Of a DNA stretch of 64,000 nucleotides, positions 51,944 to 61,033 are shown piece after piece. Source of the DNA: an uncultured Saprospirales bacterium (GTDB lineage: Bacteria; Bacteroidota; Bacteroidia; Chitinophagales; Saprospiraceae); contig CALMIR010000142.1 in NCBI GenBank assembly GCA_937864265.1, positions 1 through 64,000 on the forward strand, read 5' to 3'. The notes below the pieces were generated by a model. The model made no database searches. It was given only the letters and a program-made list of their open reading frames with translations, and was not told the origin of the DNA. Made by a program: the position numbers and the translations under genes. Each line of letters begins with the position of its first letter. Within the stretch, counting starts at the first letter, position 1.

Positions 51944-52627
51944 CTATTCTTTTGATTTTCCGTCCATTTCCTTCAGCAGCATCCGGATATCCGTCATAAA
52001 TTGATCCACTTCTTTCGGATCAGTTCCATTGCAGAAAGCGCGCAAATGCCGGTTCTCATCCACCAACAGTATCCAGCCACTGTGATTGAAACCACCTGGT
52101 GCATCGGGGTCTTCTTCTGCAACACTCATGTATTGGGGCACCATGTCATAAATGGCATCCTTATTGCCTGTGACAAACAACCATTTATCAGCACTAACCC
52201 CCAGGTTATCGGCATAGTGTTTCAGTCGGCCTACCGTGTCGCGTTTGGGATCAATGGTATGAGAAAGCAACATCAGCCTGTCTTCTGTTTTGAATTCATC
52301 GTACAGGCGCAACATCTGCTTTTTTACCTTGGGGCAAATGGTCGGACAGGAAATGAAGAAAAAATCGGCCACATAAGCCTTTCCTGCAAAAGTGGCATTG
52401 GTAATGAGTTGGCTATCCTGGCTGATGAAAGCAAAATCGGGAATTTGATGGTAAACAGAATCTTGGCCATTCCATTCATTATTCCCAAGAATGGGCAGGG
52501 TATAGTCTCCTGATGAACAGGAAGATATTAAGCATACTCCTACTATTCCAATGATTAAGTTAGCATTTACAAGCTGTTTGCAAAGCCAAAATTTATTTGC
52601 AAAAGGAATCGTACTTATTTTTTTCAT
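51944..52627 (-). CDS. SCO1/SenC-family copper chaperone-like protein
   Basis: A 227-residue exported thioredoxin-fold protein with a signal/lipobox-like N terminus (VCLISSC, Cys37). The copper or redox ligands are Cys94 and Cys98 (SCPTICP) and His182 (GGFNHSGW). SCO proteins assist CuA assembly in cytochrome oxidase. No oxidase genes are in the window. Its start overlaps the preceding lipoprotein stop by four bases, so the two form a pair seen together in other Bacteroidota. Confidence 0.92.
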   Translation of the reverse strand: MKKISTIPFANKFWLCKQLVNANLIIGIVGVCLISSCSSGDYTLPILGNNEWNGQDSVYHQIPDFAFISQDSQLITNATFAGKAYVADFFFISCPTICPKVKKQMLRLYDEFKTEDRLMLLSHTIDPKRDTVGRLKHYADNLGVSADKWLFVTGNKDAIYDMVPQYMSVAEEDPDAPGGFNHSGWILLVDENRHLRAFCNGTDPKEVDQFMTDIRMLLKEMDGKSKE

Positions 52628-53091
52628 TCTACTGCCGTTTCCGCCTGATCGCTTTCCAAACGAGCCAACATGATTTGGCCATTTTGAATGCTGCTGAGGA
52701 TTTGATCTTTTACCTTACCAATCGCTTCAGTTTCTTGTGCGATATAAGCCATGATTTCGTCATGACTTTTGCTTTCTCTCAAGACATCGATCGGATTTTG
52801 ACCTATAGCCGCCATCCATTCCATCATGCCATCCTCTGCGGTTTCCAGGTTTTTAAGGATCAGGTTGATTTCTTCTTTGAGGGCTTTGTCTTCCAGGATG
52901 CCCTCATCGAGGTAAGGGTTTAAAGCCCTAGAGATTTGGTTCATATCGCCTAGCTTAGGCATGACTTCGTCGTGTACGACCATCATCTGATCCCAGGCAT
53001 CTTCTTGTTCCTGGATCTGCTGTTCGCTGAATTTGGCGCAAGCACTGATTAAAGTAGCCATCAAAAGAATGGGAAAGAAACGTGGTAACAT
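52624..53091 (-). CDS. Small helical lipoprotein paired with SCO
   Basis: From the ATG at 53089-53091 the protein is 155 residues and begins MLPRFFPILLMATLISAC, a clean lipoprotein signal. The mature part is helical and acidic (EEINLILKNLETAEDGMMEWM). Proteins of this type are sometimes annotated misleadingly as viral A-type inclusion proteins. The function is unknown. The four-base overlap with the SCO gene suggests joint action in copper handling or periplasmic assembly, which is inference. Confidence 0.75.
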   Translation of the reverse strand: MLPRFFPILLMATLISACAKFSEQQIQEQEDAWDQMMVVHDEVMPKLGDMNQISRALNPYLDEGILEDKALKEEINLILKNLETAEDGMMEWMAAIGQNPIDVLRESKSHDEIMAYIAQETEAIGKVKDQILSSIQNGQIMLARLESDQAETAVE

Positions 53092-53222
53092 AATAGCTTT
53101 ATTTTTTGGCAAATATGGCGTTTTTGAAACGATTTACAAAAGTTAGAGGATAATACCTACATGCTAAACATCTTCCGCTGATTTTGGTTATCACTTGAAA
53201 TTTTTTCAAGATCATTTCATTT

Positions 53223-55463
53223 ATGAGAATTGTTGTTTTAAGCTCGTTCTTACTGTTGGCCATAGCCAGTATTTTTTTTGTTTTCAAATTGAAGTTTACG
53301 TTCGACTTTGAACAGTTTTTCCCACAAGGGGATCAAGACCTGATCTATTTCAAGGAATTTATTGAGGCATTCGAAACGGACGATAATTTTCTATTGGTAG
53401 CGGTGAGAAGAGAAAATGGCGTTTTTGATTCCGTGTTTTTAAATCAATTTCACGATTTTTCACTTGCTGCACGGCAGCTTCCTTTTGTGGAAAAAAGCCA
53501 ATCGCTCACGCAAATGGCTTACCCGGTAAAAACACCTTTTTCTTTAACAAGCATCCCGGTCATTCACCTTCAAGAACCGACCAGATATGCATCAGACAAG
53601 AAAAAAATTCTGGCCGATGAACGCTTCGTTCATAACCTGATTTCCGAAGATGGCACTACTTTGGTATTATTTTTAAAAACCGTTGAAAGCATCCAACTTG
53701 ATCAAGCCAACGTGCTGATGGCTGCGCTGGACCAATTGGTTGGTCAATACGATTTTGAAGAACATCACTACCTGGGTAGAGCCTATTTTCAGAAGGAGTT
53801 GGTAGATATGCAGAAGCGAGAGGTGACAGTTTCGGCTATCATTTCAGGTATTCTGGTAAGCATTATTCTTTTATTGATTTTTAGGCGCCTGCCCGGGGTA
53901 TTGATTGCATTGGTGTCGATCGGATTAGGCATGCTCTTGTTCATGGGCTTTTTGGGGGTAACTGGCCGTGAATTGAATGCCATGGCAGCGCTTTATCCTG
54001 TACTCATGATCATCGTGGGCACATCCGATGTCATTCACATCATGTCGAAATACGTGGACGAACTGCGCAAGGGCAATAACCGACGAGATGCTATTCGCAC
54101 AACTATTAGAGAAATTGGACTGGCGACCTTGCTCACTTCCCTGACTACGGCCATAGGATTTGCCACACTGTTTACCAGCAAGGTTTATCCCATTCGGGAT
54201 TTTGGGATCAACGCCGCCATTGGTGTATTGATTGCGTACCTGACGGTAATCGGCTTTACTACCTATTTGCTGACCTATTTTAAAACCCATCAGATTATTA
54301 AACTGGGAAGGGGGCAGGCTTTTTGGGAAAAGGCTATGGAAAAAACATACCAATTTACCCTCAATAACCCAAAGGGTATTTTGGTCGGGTCGGTCATCGT
54401 TCTGCTCATCAGCTTTTGGGGCATCTCCAGGATAACAACCAATTACAACATCATCAATAACATGCCTATCGGTCGAAAAATCACAGAAGATTTTTACTAT
54501 TTCGAGCGGGCATTGGCTGGCTTCAGGCCAATGGAGTTTGCTGTAACGGCTCAAAATGGGTATAAAGCCACTGATTTTGAAGTCATTAAAGAGGTAGAAA
54601 AGCTGGAGGATTACCTCCGCCAATTCTCTGCTATCCGAGCGATCGGTTCAATAACGACACTGTACAAAAGCATCAACCAAATGATGCACAACAACCGCAC
54701 TGACGCTTATGAAATAACTGATGACCCAGAGGTTTTTGAGCGGCAGCAAAAACTGGCTGAAAAAATCCCTCAATTAGATGTGAAAGTTCTGGTGAGCAAA
54801 GATGGCGAAAAAGCGCGTATCACTTCCAGAATCAACGATATAGGTGCGGATAGCATCAAAAATATTGGCCAACAAATAGACCAGTGGATTGTGGCGCATA
54901 CCGATTCCAGTATTGTGAAAATCCATCGCACCGGCACAGGTTTGATCATCGACAAAAACGCTGAATACGTTCGTCAAAGCTTGATTCAAGGTTTAGGGCT
55001 AGCCATACTCATTGTCAGCCTGCTGATGGCAATCCTTTTCAGAAATGCAACGATGCTACTCATTTCCTTGATTCCCAATATTTTTCCCCTGTTGCTGGCC
55101 GGTGCCCTATTGGGCTTTTTAGGTATCGAATTGGAGGCCGGTGTAGCCATCGTATTTGCAGTAATTTTTGGCATCGCCGTGGATGATACCATCCATTTTT
55201 TGAGCAAATATAAGTTGACTCGAAACAAAGGTCATGGGGTCGAAGAGGCGCTGCACATCACCTTTTTGGAAACAGGAAAAGCCATAGTCCTTACAACAGT
55301 GATTTTGTTTTTTGGATTTTTGGTCATGTTGTTTTCGATTCACCCACCTAGTGTGACAATTGGTCTGCTAATAAGTCTAACACTCGGCAGTGCCTTAATC
55401 AGCGATCTGCTATTGATACCGGTGCTGATTCGTTGGTGGATGCCAAAGGATAAAAAGGCGTAA
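53223..55463 (+). CDS. MMPL/RND-family transporter
   Basis: A 746-residue inner-membrane protein with the RND twin-domain layout. TM1 is at about 1-20, a periplasmic loop to ~195, and a sterol-sensing-like block follows (LLLIFRRLPGVLIALVSIGLG to about 345). A second loop and a second block at about 590-740 follow (LLISLIPNIFPLLLAGALLG, IAVDDTIHFLSKYK). The GTSDVIHIMSKYVDELRKG and AVDDTIHFLSKYK segments hold the proton-relay Asp positions. Members export lipids or hydrophobic compounds. It stands alone. Confidence 0.9.
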   Translation: MRIVVLSSFLLLAIASIFFVFKLKFTFDFEQFFPQGDQDLIYFKEFIEAFETDDNFLLVAVRRENGVFDSVFLNQFHDFSLAARQLPFVEKSQSLTQMAYPVKTPFSLTSIPVIHLQEPTRYASDKKKILADERFVHNLISEDGTTLVLFLKTVESIQLDQANVLMAALDQLVGQYDFEEHHYLGRAYFQKELVDMQKREVTVSAIISGILVSIILLLIFRRLPGVLIALVSIGLGMLLFMGFLGVTGRELNAMAALYPVLMIIVGTSDVIHIMSKYVDELRKGNNRRDAIRTTIREIGLATLLTSLTTAIGFATLFTSKVYPIRDFGINAAIGVLIAYLTVIGFTTYLLTYFKTHQIIKLGRGQAFWEKAMEKTYQFTLNNPKGILVGSVIVLLISFWGISRITTNYNIINNMPIGRKITEDFYYFERALAGFRPMEFAVTAQNGYKATDFEVIKEVEKLEDYLRQFSAIRAIGSITTLYKSINQMMHNNRTDAYEITDDPEVFERQQKLAEKIPQLDVKVLVSKDGEKARITSRINDIGADSIKNIGQQIDQWIVAHTDSSIVKIHRTGTGLIIDKNAEYVRQSLIQGLGLAILIVSLLMAILFRNATMLLISLIPNIFPLLLAGALLGFLGIELEAGVAIVFAVIFGIAVDDTIHFLSKYKLTRNKGHGVEEALHITFLETGKAIVLTTVILFFGFLVMLFSIHPPSVTIGLLISLTLGSALISDLLLIPVLIRWWMPKDKKA

Positions 55464-55494
55464 AAGCTATGGCGAGGAAGCAGTTCCGAGTCAG

Positions 55495-55533
55495 GGCGGG
55501 GTTTTCAGCCCCGCCTTCTCCTTCCGTTTTTTT
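55495..55533 (+). terminator. Terminator between convergent MMPL and Skp-like genes
   Basis: The stem GGCGGGG (55495-55501) / CCCCGCC (55509-55515) is followed after 11 bases by seven Ts (55527-55533). Orientation fits the plus-strand MMPL gene. Confidence 0.7.
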
Positions 55534-55539
55534 CAAAAT

Positions 55540-56052
55540 CTATTGTATGCCCAACTGTGCCTTTACCAAAGGCATCAAATCGTTTGTCTCTTGAGCGAAT
55601 AAGATGGCATTAAAAACACTGGTATCGAATACCAATTTGTATTGATTGGCCTTCGCTACCGCATCGATTGCACCCTGTGCTTTATCGATGATAGGTTGAA
55701 GCAATTCTTCTCGTTTGGCTTGTATTGCTTGCCCCATTTGCTGTTCAAAGGCAATTAACTCATCCCGTTCCTTTTCCAATTCACTCTGACGAGTTTGTTG
55801 TTGCACAGGAGTCATAGTCCCTTCTTGTACCGCTTTTTGAAATTCAGTAACCTTGGCGTACCAAGCTTGGGCTTTGGTTTCACCTTCCTGAGTAAGTTGT
55901 TTTTGGAGGTTTTCCAAAGTGCTATCTGCCAGAGCCGTTTCAGGCATGGAAGCAATCAGTACGGCAAAATTCAAATGGCCATATTTGTCTTGAGCAACAG
56001 TTTGGGTGAAAAAAGCAGCCAATAATGCTGCCAACAAGATTGTTTTCTTCAT
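55540..56052 (-). CDS. OmpH/Skp-family periplasmic chaperone
   Basis: From the ATG at 56050-56052 the protein is 170 residues with a signal peptide (MKKTILLAALLAAFFTQTVAQ) followed by the Skp-like core: a short beta segment (YGHLNFAVLIASMPE), long antiparallel coiled-coil arms rich in Q/E/K, and a final IDAVAKANQYKLVFDTS strand. Skp escorts unfolded outer-membrane proteins. It is separate from bamA in this window. Confidence 0.88.
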   Translation of the reverse strand: MKKTILLAALLAAFFTQTVAQDKYGHLNFAVLIASMPETALADSTLENLQKQLTQEGETKAQAWYAKVTEFQKAVQEGTMTPVQQQTRQSELEKERDELIAFEQQMGQAIQAKREELLQPIIDKAQGAIDAVAKANQYKLVFDTSVFNAILFAQETNDLMPLVKAQLGIQ

Positions 56053-56241
56053 TTTGTTTGTAAAGTTTTGAGGGCGCAAAGTTACTGCCAGCTTCTAAAC
56101 TATACTAATTTTTGTTACAAGTATTTGTTTGATAGACTGGTATAAGTTTAAAAAGCAAGCCATAAGACAAGAATAAACAAGTTTATATCAAAAAAATAAA
56201 CAAAAAATTTAAAAAATATTTTTATAAAATACAATTTGTTT

Positions 56242-56249
56242 TATATTTG
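56242..56249 (+). promoter_or_regulatory. Candidate -7 element (TATATTTG) for glucosaminidase gene
   Basis: TATATTTGC at 56242-56250 is a full match to TAnnTTTG and lies 26 bases before the ATG at 56276. The -33 region is AT-rich without a clear TTTG. Confidence 0.5.
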
Positions 56250-56275
56250 CTCTCCATACGACTCAAAACTTAGTT

Positions 56276-57148
56276 ATGAAAAACAAAATCTTGCAGCAAT
56301 ACGCTGCCCGGTTGCGCAATGCGACCTGGCATGACATTAAAAGGTGCTTGCGAAAAAATTACATCAAGATTGGGCTTGCCTTTTTGGTGATTCGCATGAT
56401 GGCTCAAAACAATTTGTCGTTCGATCTACAATTGAGCAATGCCCAGGCATCTGTTTATGAAATGGGAGAGCCAAAGGTGGCTGAATCAGAAACTGAAAGC
56501 GCTGAAATAAGGCCGATGAATACCTCACTTTTAAATGTTTCATCTTCTAGCAGGGTAGAAAAATCGGTATCCAAGCCTTCTAAAAAAAATGTAGCTGAGA
56601 AAACCGTGAACGTCAGTAACCTGGCCAATACCTATTCCAACATGGTTTACACGGATAAAGACATCAAAACCAAAGAAGGCAGCATAGCCAGGGAAGAAAA
56701 GCGCCAAAAACAGCTCAAATACGTCAAGCAATATGCAGAGGTGGCACGTGCAGAGATGAAAAAATTTGGTATTCCCGCCAGCATTACCCTGGCTCAAGGC
56801 TTATTAGAAAGCAATGTCGGTGAAAGCAAGCTGGCCACCCGCAACAACAATCATTTTGGAATGAAGTGCTTTTCAAAAAGTTGCCAAAGGGGGCACTGTA
56901 GCAACTTTGAAGACGATAGCCACAAAGATTTTTTCCGTATTTACAAGAGCTCTTGGGAAAGCTATCGTTCTCATAGTATGCTATTGAAACAGTCGAGTCG
57001 ATACCAGTCTTTGTTCAAGCTAAAACACACGGATTACAAGGCGTGGGCTTATGGATTGAAGAAGGCAGGCTATGCCACAGATAGCAAGTATGCCGAAAAA
57101 CTCATCAATTTGATTGAAGACCTAAAACTACAACAGTACGATAAGTAG
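56276..57148 (+). CDS. Peptidoglycan glucosaminidase-domain protein (GH73-like)
   Basis: A 290-residue protein with one N-terminal membrane anchor (about 31-45), a low-complexity Ser/Lys-rich linker (to ~140) and a C-terminal glucosaminidase domain (about 150-290). The domain has the catalytic Glu178 in AQGLLESNVGESKLA and the NNHFGMKC motif with a KAWAYGLKKAGYATD ending. It should cleave N-acetylglucosamine bonds in peptidoglycan. Unlike many relatives it has no LysM repeats. A TATATTTG element lies just upstream. Confidence 0.9.
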   Translation: MKNKILQQYAARLRNATWHDIKRCLRKNYIKIGLAFLVIRMMAQNNLSFDLQLSNAQASVYEMGEPKVAESETESAEIRPMNTSLLNVSSSSRVEKSVSKPSKKNVAEKTVNVSNLANTYSNMVYTDKDIKTKEGSIAREEKRQKQLKYVKQYAEVARAEMKKFGIPASITLAQGLLESNVGESKLATRNNNHFGMKCFSKSCQRGHCSNFEDDSHKDFFRIYKSSWESYRSHSMLLKQSSRYQSLFKLKHTDYKAWAYGLKKAGYATDSKYAEKLINLIEDLKLQQYDK

Positions 57149-57192
57149 TTGAATCGTAAACCACTTTTCTTTCATCACCTTAAAAATATATT

Positions 57193-57633
57193 ATGACCAC
57201 TGCTAACATTTATCTCACTTTTGATGGCAATTGTGAAGAAGCCTTTAAATTTTACCACGCTGTTTTCGGCTCAGAGACCCCTAATTTTAGTCGTTTCAAA
57301 GACATGCCCCCATCGGAAGAAGGCAAAGCGATTTCGGCTGAAGAAGGAGATAAAATTATGCACGTTTCTTTGCCCATCAGCCAAGAAACCATGATTATGG
57401 GTAGCGATACGGGAGGAGAATGGGCAGCACATCATAAGGCTGGCAATAACTTTTCCATCTCCATCAGTACCGATTCTAAAGAAGAAGCAGACCGCTTATT
57501 TAATGGTTTATCGGCTGGAGGACAAGTGACCATGCCTATGGCTGATACTTTTTGGGGAGACTATTTTGGCATGTTTACCGATAAATTTGGCATCAATTGG
57601 ATGGTCGGCTACAACAGTGGTCAACAAGCATAA
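57193..57633 (+). CDS. VOC/PhnB-like glyoxalase-fold protein
   Basis: A 146-residue vicinal-oxygen-chelate protein of the PhnB/3-demethylubiquinone-like type. The opening IYLTFDGNCEEAFKFYHAVF and the end FGMFTDKFGINWMV are typical. The metal site is not complete by eye, as in many PhnB-type members, so activity is uncertain. A GC hairpin (57656-57664 with 57678-57686) separates it from the next gene. Confidence 0.88.
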   Translation: MTTANIYLTFDGNCEEAFKFYHAVFGSETPNFSRFKDMPPSEEGKAISAEEGDKIMHVSLPISQETMIMGSDTGGEWAAHHKAGNNFSISISTDSKEEADRLFNGLSAGGQVTMPMADTFWGDYFGMFTDKFGINWMVGYNSGQQA

Positions 57634-57655
57634 AAGCTCAATTGTACAAAAAATT

Positions 57656-57686
57656 ATGCCCTGCACGATTACATTGCGCAGGGCAT
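57656..57686 (+). terminator. Hairpin after the PhnB-like gene
   Basis: ATGCCCTGC (57656-57664) pairs with GCAGGGCAT (57678-57686) around a 13-base loop. The bases after it (ATTCTATTTC) are only moderately T-rich, so termination may be partial. Confidence 0.5.
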
Positions 57687-57752
57687 ATTCTATTTCAGGG
57701 CTACATTATTCCAATTGATCCAATTATTTTTGCCTTTAAATTGGTTGAAACT

Positions 57753-58514
57753 ATGTCCACCTCTCTTCGCTTGGACGTTCGCTTGGTTCAAGAGGGCTAT
57801 TTTGAATCCCGAGAAAAGGCCAGATATGCAATCAGCTCCGGCTGCATCCGTGTAAGCGGTCATATTATCACTAAGCCTGCCTATTCTATTAGTGTGGAAG
57901 CGCCTATAGAAATACTCGATATTGCCCTGCCATATGTGAGCCGGGGCGGTTTAAAGCTCGAAAAAGCCATCCGGGAATTTAATCTGGACTTCACCGACAA
58001 AACGGTGTTAGATGTGGGCGCCTCTACCGGTGGCTTTAGCGACTGCGCTTTGCAACATGGTGCTAAACAGGTTATAGCTATTGACGTGGGCGTTGATCAA
58101 CTTCACCCCTCTTTAAGAACACATCCACAGGTGCTTTTTTTTGAAAAAACCGATTTCCGACATCTGCCAGAGCGTGTACTAAATCATGCGCCTTTTGACA
58201 TCGTATTGGCCGATTTGTCCTTTATTAGTTTGCAAGGTTTGTTTCCTATCTTCCACCCTTTTGTAAAACCAGAAGGTTTTTTACTGGTGTTAGTCAAACC
58301 TCAATTTGAATTAAAAACACGCATCAGATTAAAAAACGGTATCCTCAAGGATGAATCGGTAAGACAAAAGATTTTGAAAGAAATTATTGATTCTGCTGAA
58401 AACGCAGGACTAAATTTCCAACGAACTTGTCAGACTGATGCAGATGGCGCATCAAAAAATATAGAATATTTCATTTTGTTCACAAAAAAGAATGCGCATC
58501 AATTGCTGCTGTAA
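57753..58514 (+). CDS. TlyA-family rRNA methyltransferase
   Basis: A 253-residue protein from the ATG at 57753. An N-terminal S4 RNA-binding domain (about 5-65) is followed by an FtsJ/RrmJ-like SAM domain with DVGASTGGFSD (87-97), ADLSFISL and LVKPQFE. TlyA methylates ribose positions in 16S and 23S rRNA in mycobacteria and is often misnamed haemolysin. An in-frame ATG at 57597 overlaps the previous gene and adds 52 residues with no S4 similarity, so I reject it. Confidence 0.92.
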   Translation: MSTSLRLDVRLVQEGYFESREKARYAISSGCIRVSGHIITKPAYSISVEAPIEILDIALPYVSRGGLKLEKAIREFNLDFTDKTVLDVGASTGGFSDCALQHGAKQVIAIDVGVDQLHPSLRTHPQVLFFEKTDFRHLPERVLNHAPFDIVLADLSFISLQGLFPIFHPFVKPEGFLLVLVKPQFELKTRIRLKNGILKDESVRQKILKEIIDSAENAGLNFQRTCQTDADGASKNIEYFILFTKKNAHQLLL

Positions 58515-58625
58515 ACGTGCATTCTATCCCAATGTATGGCCGTAGAGCTAGACAAAAAAAAGTTTTGCAACTTTTCTTTTTTTCATTCGTCTTGTAAAAA
58601 CAGGGTACCACCTAAAAATTCCTTT

Positions 58626-60650
58626 ATGCGCTCCATCATATTATTCGCACTGTTATTCAGTTCTGCCTGCTTAATGGCTCAAGACTACATTACCTATTCA
58701 GGTACCATCACCGACATACAAAGCGGTGCCCCCTTGTCCTATGCCCATGTTGGTATTCCGGAAAAAGGCATCGGTGCCACCAGCGGCCAAGATGGTTCAT
58801 TCGTATTAAAAATACCCGCAGAATATGCCAACTCAACGCTTATAGTCTCCTTCATCGGTTATGCCAGTTGGAAAAAGCCCCTTCAGGATTTGAGCAATCC
58901 GATCAAAATTCAGCTCCGCCGCTCATCCACCACCCTCACAGAAATCATCGTGTTGGATGAGGGAAAAATCGAAGATATCATCCGCCGGGCTATCCGCCAA
59001 ATTCCAGCAAACTACCCAACGCACCCAACTAAAGTACTGGGGTTTTACCGCGAATCGAAAACCGATAAAGATCAGCATTACACCTACCTGGCAGAAGGCG
59101 TGCTAGATATCTACAAAACCAGTTACCGCAATACCAAAGAGGGGCAAATCGGACTGGTGCAAGGCAGACAGATGATTTTTCTGCCCCCGGAAGAATGGGA
59201 TTACAGTTCCAATTTCAGTGCCGGACATATGGCTGCCTTGCGCTTTGATTTTGTCAAAAACCGGGAAGATTTTATCAACGAAGATTATTTCGACCAGTAC
59301 AAATACTGGCTCCGAGAAGTGACCGAGTACAAGGATCGCCCCGTATATGTCATTGGTTTTGATGAAGAAGACAACGCCACCAAAGCTAAAACCAAAGGCA
59401 TTGTTTATATTGATACAACGACTTATGCTTTCTTACGTGCAGAATTTGAAGTATTACCCAATGCACAACGCAAATACTACAATGCTTACCCGCTTTATAC
59501 CGGCAACTGGCAAGCCAATCGCTTTATTGTTGACTATCAACCCTTGGATGGGAAATGGTACTTCAGCCAGGCGCTCCGCGAAGGCTTGTACAGAGACGGC
59601 GGCATCTATAGCAATGAAATCTTAATCACGGAAATCAATCCAGAATCGGCAGCCCCCATCCCCTATTTAGAACGCCTGGATCGGGAAGATGAATTTCTCG
59701 ACCTAACCGGCGAATACGATCAAAATTTTTGGCGACACTACAATACCATTCCGCTAAATGATAATTTGCAGGAAAGTGTGCAGCAAATGCGTACCGCAGA
59801 AGTGGCCACAGAGGTTTTTGACAGTACCAATATGGCAAGGGTGCAACGCCAGCGCGATTCCCTCCGCCAACTACAAACCCTGCCCGAACGTATCGAGAGC
59901 GATACGGAAGCAGCGGAAGAAGACTTAGCCATCCAGAACCCTTATCAACGCAAACGTCGCCCCTGGAAAGTGCAATGGTCAGTAGGGGGGCGATATTACG
60001 ACTTGGCAACTGAGGCCGCTCGTTATTCCATCCAATATGGCTTGGCAGAAGATGGCATACCGATACTGTCGCTAGATGAGCCTATGAAGGCTCGGAATTT
60101 TGAAGCGACCATGCACAATGATTTTGACCTGTACTTTCATAAAAACTTCTTTTTCCGTTGGGGCTTTGCCACGGACTTCACCAATAGCATTTTCAAAGAA
60201 AGAGAATTGGGCTTTGGTGCTCAATTCAACCTGCTGCCCAATAGCCGACCGCTTCGCGTGCGCTTTACCGCTCTGCACAACCGCTTGAACTATGCCCGGT
60301 ATGTTGGCCAGGCTCAGAACGACTTTGGCAAATTTGAAGTCAACAACAAAAAATACAGCGCCGATAAGGTCAATCTATATTACGGCAGCCGCATACATCA
60401 AGTGCATTTGGGCGTGTCTCTCGCTTTGGAACTCAATCCAGCAAGGGAAATTTACTTGCAAGCTGGCTATTTGCTACCCTTTGCAGAAAAACAGCACCTT
60501 TACCTCTGGGAGCGGGGGCAATTTTTCCGACAAAAGGAAAGGGCTTTTTTGAATAACAGCATTGAGGTCAATCGAAACGATGCGCCTTTTGATCAGCCGA
60601 TTACACCGGGTCAATATTTCTTTGTTGGGGTTGGGATGGTGTTTAAATAA
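58626..60650 (+). CDS. Carboxypeptidase-regulatory-like outer-membrane protein (DUF5686-like)
   Basis: From the ATG at 58626 the protein is 674 residues with a signal peptide (MRSIILFALLFSSACLMAQ). Residues about 20-105 form a CarboxypepD_reg-like domain (YSGTITDIQSGAPLSYAHVG, ..IVSFIGY..). A middle region with many charged and aromatic residues follows, and the last ~200 residues look like beta-barrel strands (FFFRWGFATDF, QFNLLPNSRPLRVRF) ending GVGMVFK. The layout resembles TonB-dependent-receptor-adjacent DUF5686 proteins of Bacteroidota. It is probably an outer-membrane protein of unknown substrate. Confidence 0.78.
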   Translation: MRSIILFALLFSSACLMAQDYITYSGTITDIQSGAPLSYAHVGIPEKGIGATSGQDGSFVLKIPAEYANSTLIVSFIGYASWKKPLQDLSNPIKIQLRRSSTTLTEIIVLDEGKIEDIIRRAIRQIPANYPTHPTKVLGFYRESKTDKDQHYTYLAEGVLDIYKTSYRNTKEGQIGLVQGRQMIFLPPEEWDYSSNFSAGHMAALRFDFVKNREDFINEDYFDQYKYWLREVTEYKDRPVYVIGFDEEDNATKAKTKGIVYIDTTTYAFLRAEFEVLPNAQRKYYNAYPLYTGNWQANRFIVDYQPLDGKWYFSQALREGLYRDGGIYSNEILITEINPESAAPIPYLERLDREDEFLDLTGEYDQNFWRHYNTIPLNDNLQESVQQMRTAEVATEVFDSTNMARVQRQRDSLRQLQTLPERIESDTEAAEEDLAIQNPYQRKRRPWKVQWSVGGRYYDLATEAARYSIQYGLAEDGIPILSLDEPMKARNFEATMHNDFDLYFHKNFFFRWGFATDFTNSIFKERELGFGAQFNLLPNSRPLRVRFTALHNRLNYARYVGQAQNDFGKFEVNNKKYSADKVNLYYGSRIHQVHLGVSLALELNPAREIYLQAGYLLPFAEKQHLYLWERGQFFRQKERAFLNNSIEVNRNDAPFDQPITPGQYFFVGVGMVFK

Positions 60651-60706
60651 ATGTAAATCACCAAATACCAGATTAGACAATGTGTACAAAGGTGCAACTT
60701 GATGCA

Positions 60707-60958
60707 TTAACCCATATATTCTTTGAACTCTTCTAATGAATCATCCCAATCTGCTGAGAGCTGAATATTTCCATTCATGGCTCCGTAAGCACTGCGATAA
60801 TTTTCAATAGGCTCTTTAATAACAGAGGCCGACATCTCCTCAACTTGAAAAGCAGTAGCTTCATCAGGAGAAGATTGTAGTTTGATTACGTTCAAGCGCT
60901 CCAGGCTTTTAAGAAAGGAAAAAGCTTCTTCACTTAAAATCTCAATAGTGATATGCAT
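60707..60958 (-). CDS. Small antitoxin-like protein, no partner
   Basis: An 83-residue protein with an N-terminal beta-alpha start (MHITIEILSEEAFSFLKSLE) and a C-terminal SADWDDSLEEFKEYMG tail. That tail resembles the toxin-wrapping tails of small Bacteroidota antitoxin-type proteins. No toxin gene lies next to it, so it may be an orphan. The function call is weak; the coding call rests on length and amino-acid usage. Confidence 0.55.
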   Translation of the reverse strand: MHITIEILSEEAFSFLKSLERLNVIKLQSSPDEATAFQVEEMSASVIKEPIENYRSAYGAMNGNIQLSADWDDSLEEFKEYMG

Positions 60959-61021
60959 TGCCTATGTGTTTTATAAAATTACAATATTTCTTTTTTTTTC
61001 GTTCTAAAAGCCTGCTTGATT

Positions 61022-61029
61022 TATATTTG
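61022..61029 (+). promoter_or_regulatory. TATATTTG element immediately upstream of the GT2 start
   Basis: A complete TAnnTTTG lies only 4 bases before the GT2 ATG (61034). If used, transcription would start at or near the A of the ATG, giving a leaderless mRNA. The -33 region is T-rich but has no TTTG. Confidence 0.4.
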
Positions 61030-61033
61030 CCCT

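Noticed and set aside
53925-54623. 232-codon minus-strand open frame
   Set aside because: It is antisense to the MMPL gene and has no recognisable features.
57597-57752. Longer N terminus for TlyA
   Set aside because: It overlaps the PhnB-like gene and a hairpin, and adds residues without S4 similarity; the ATG at 57753 starts directly before the S4 domain.
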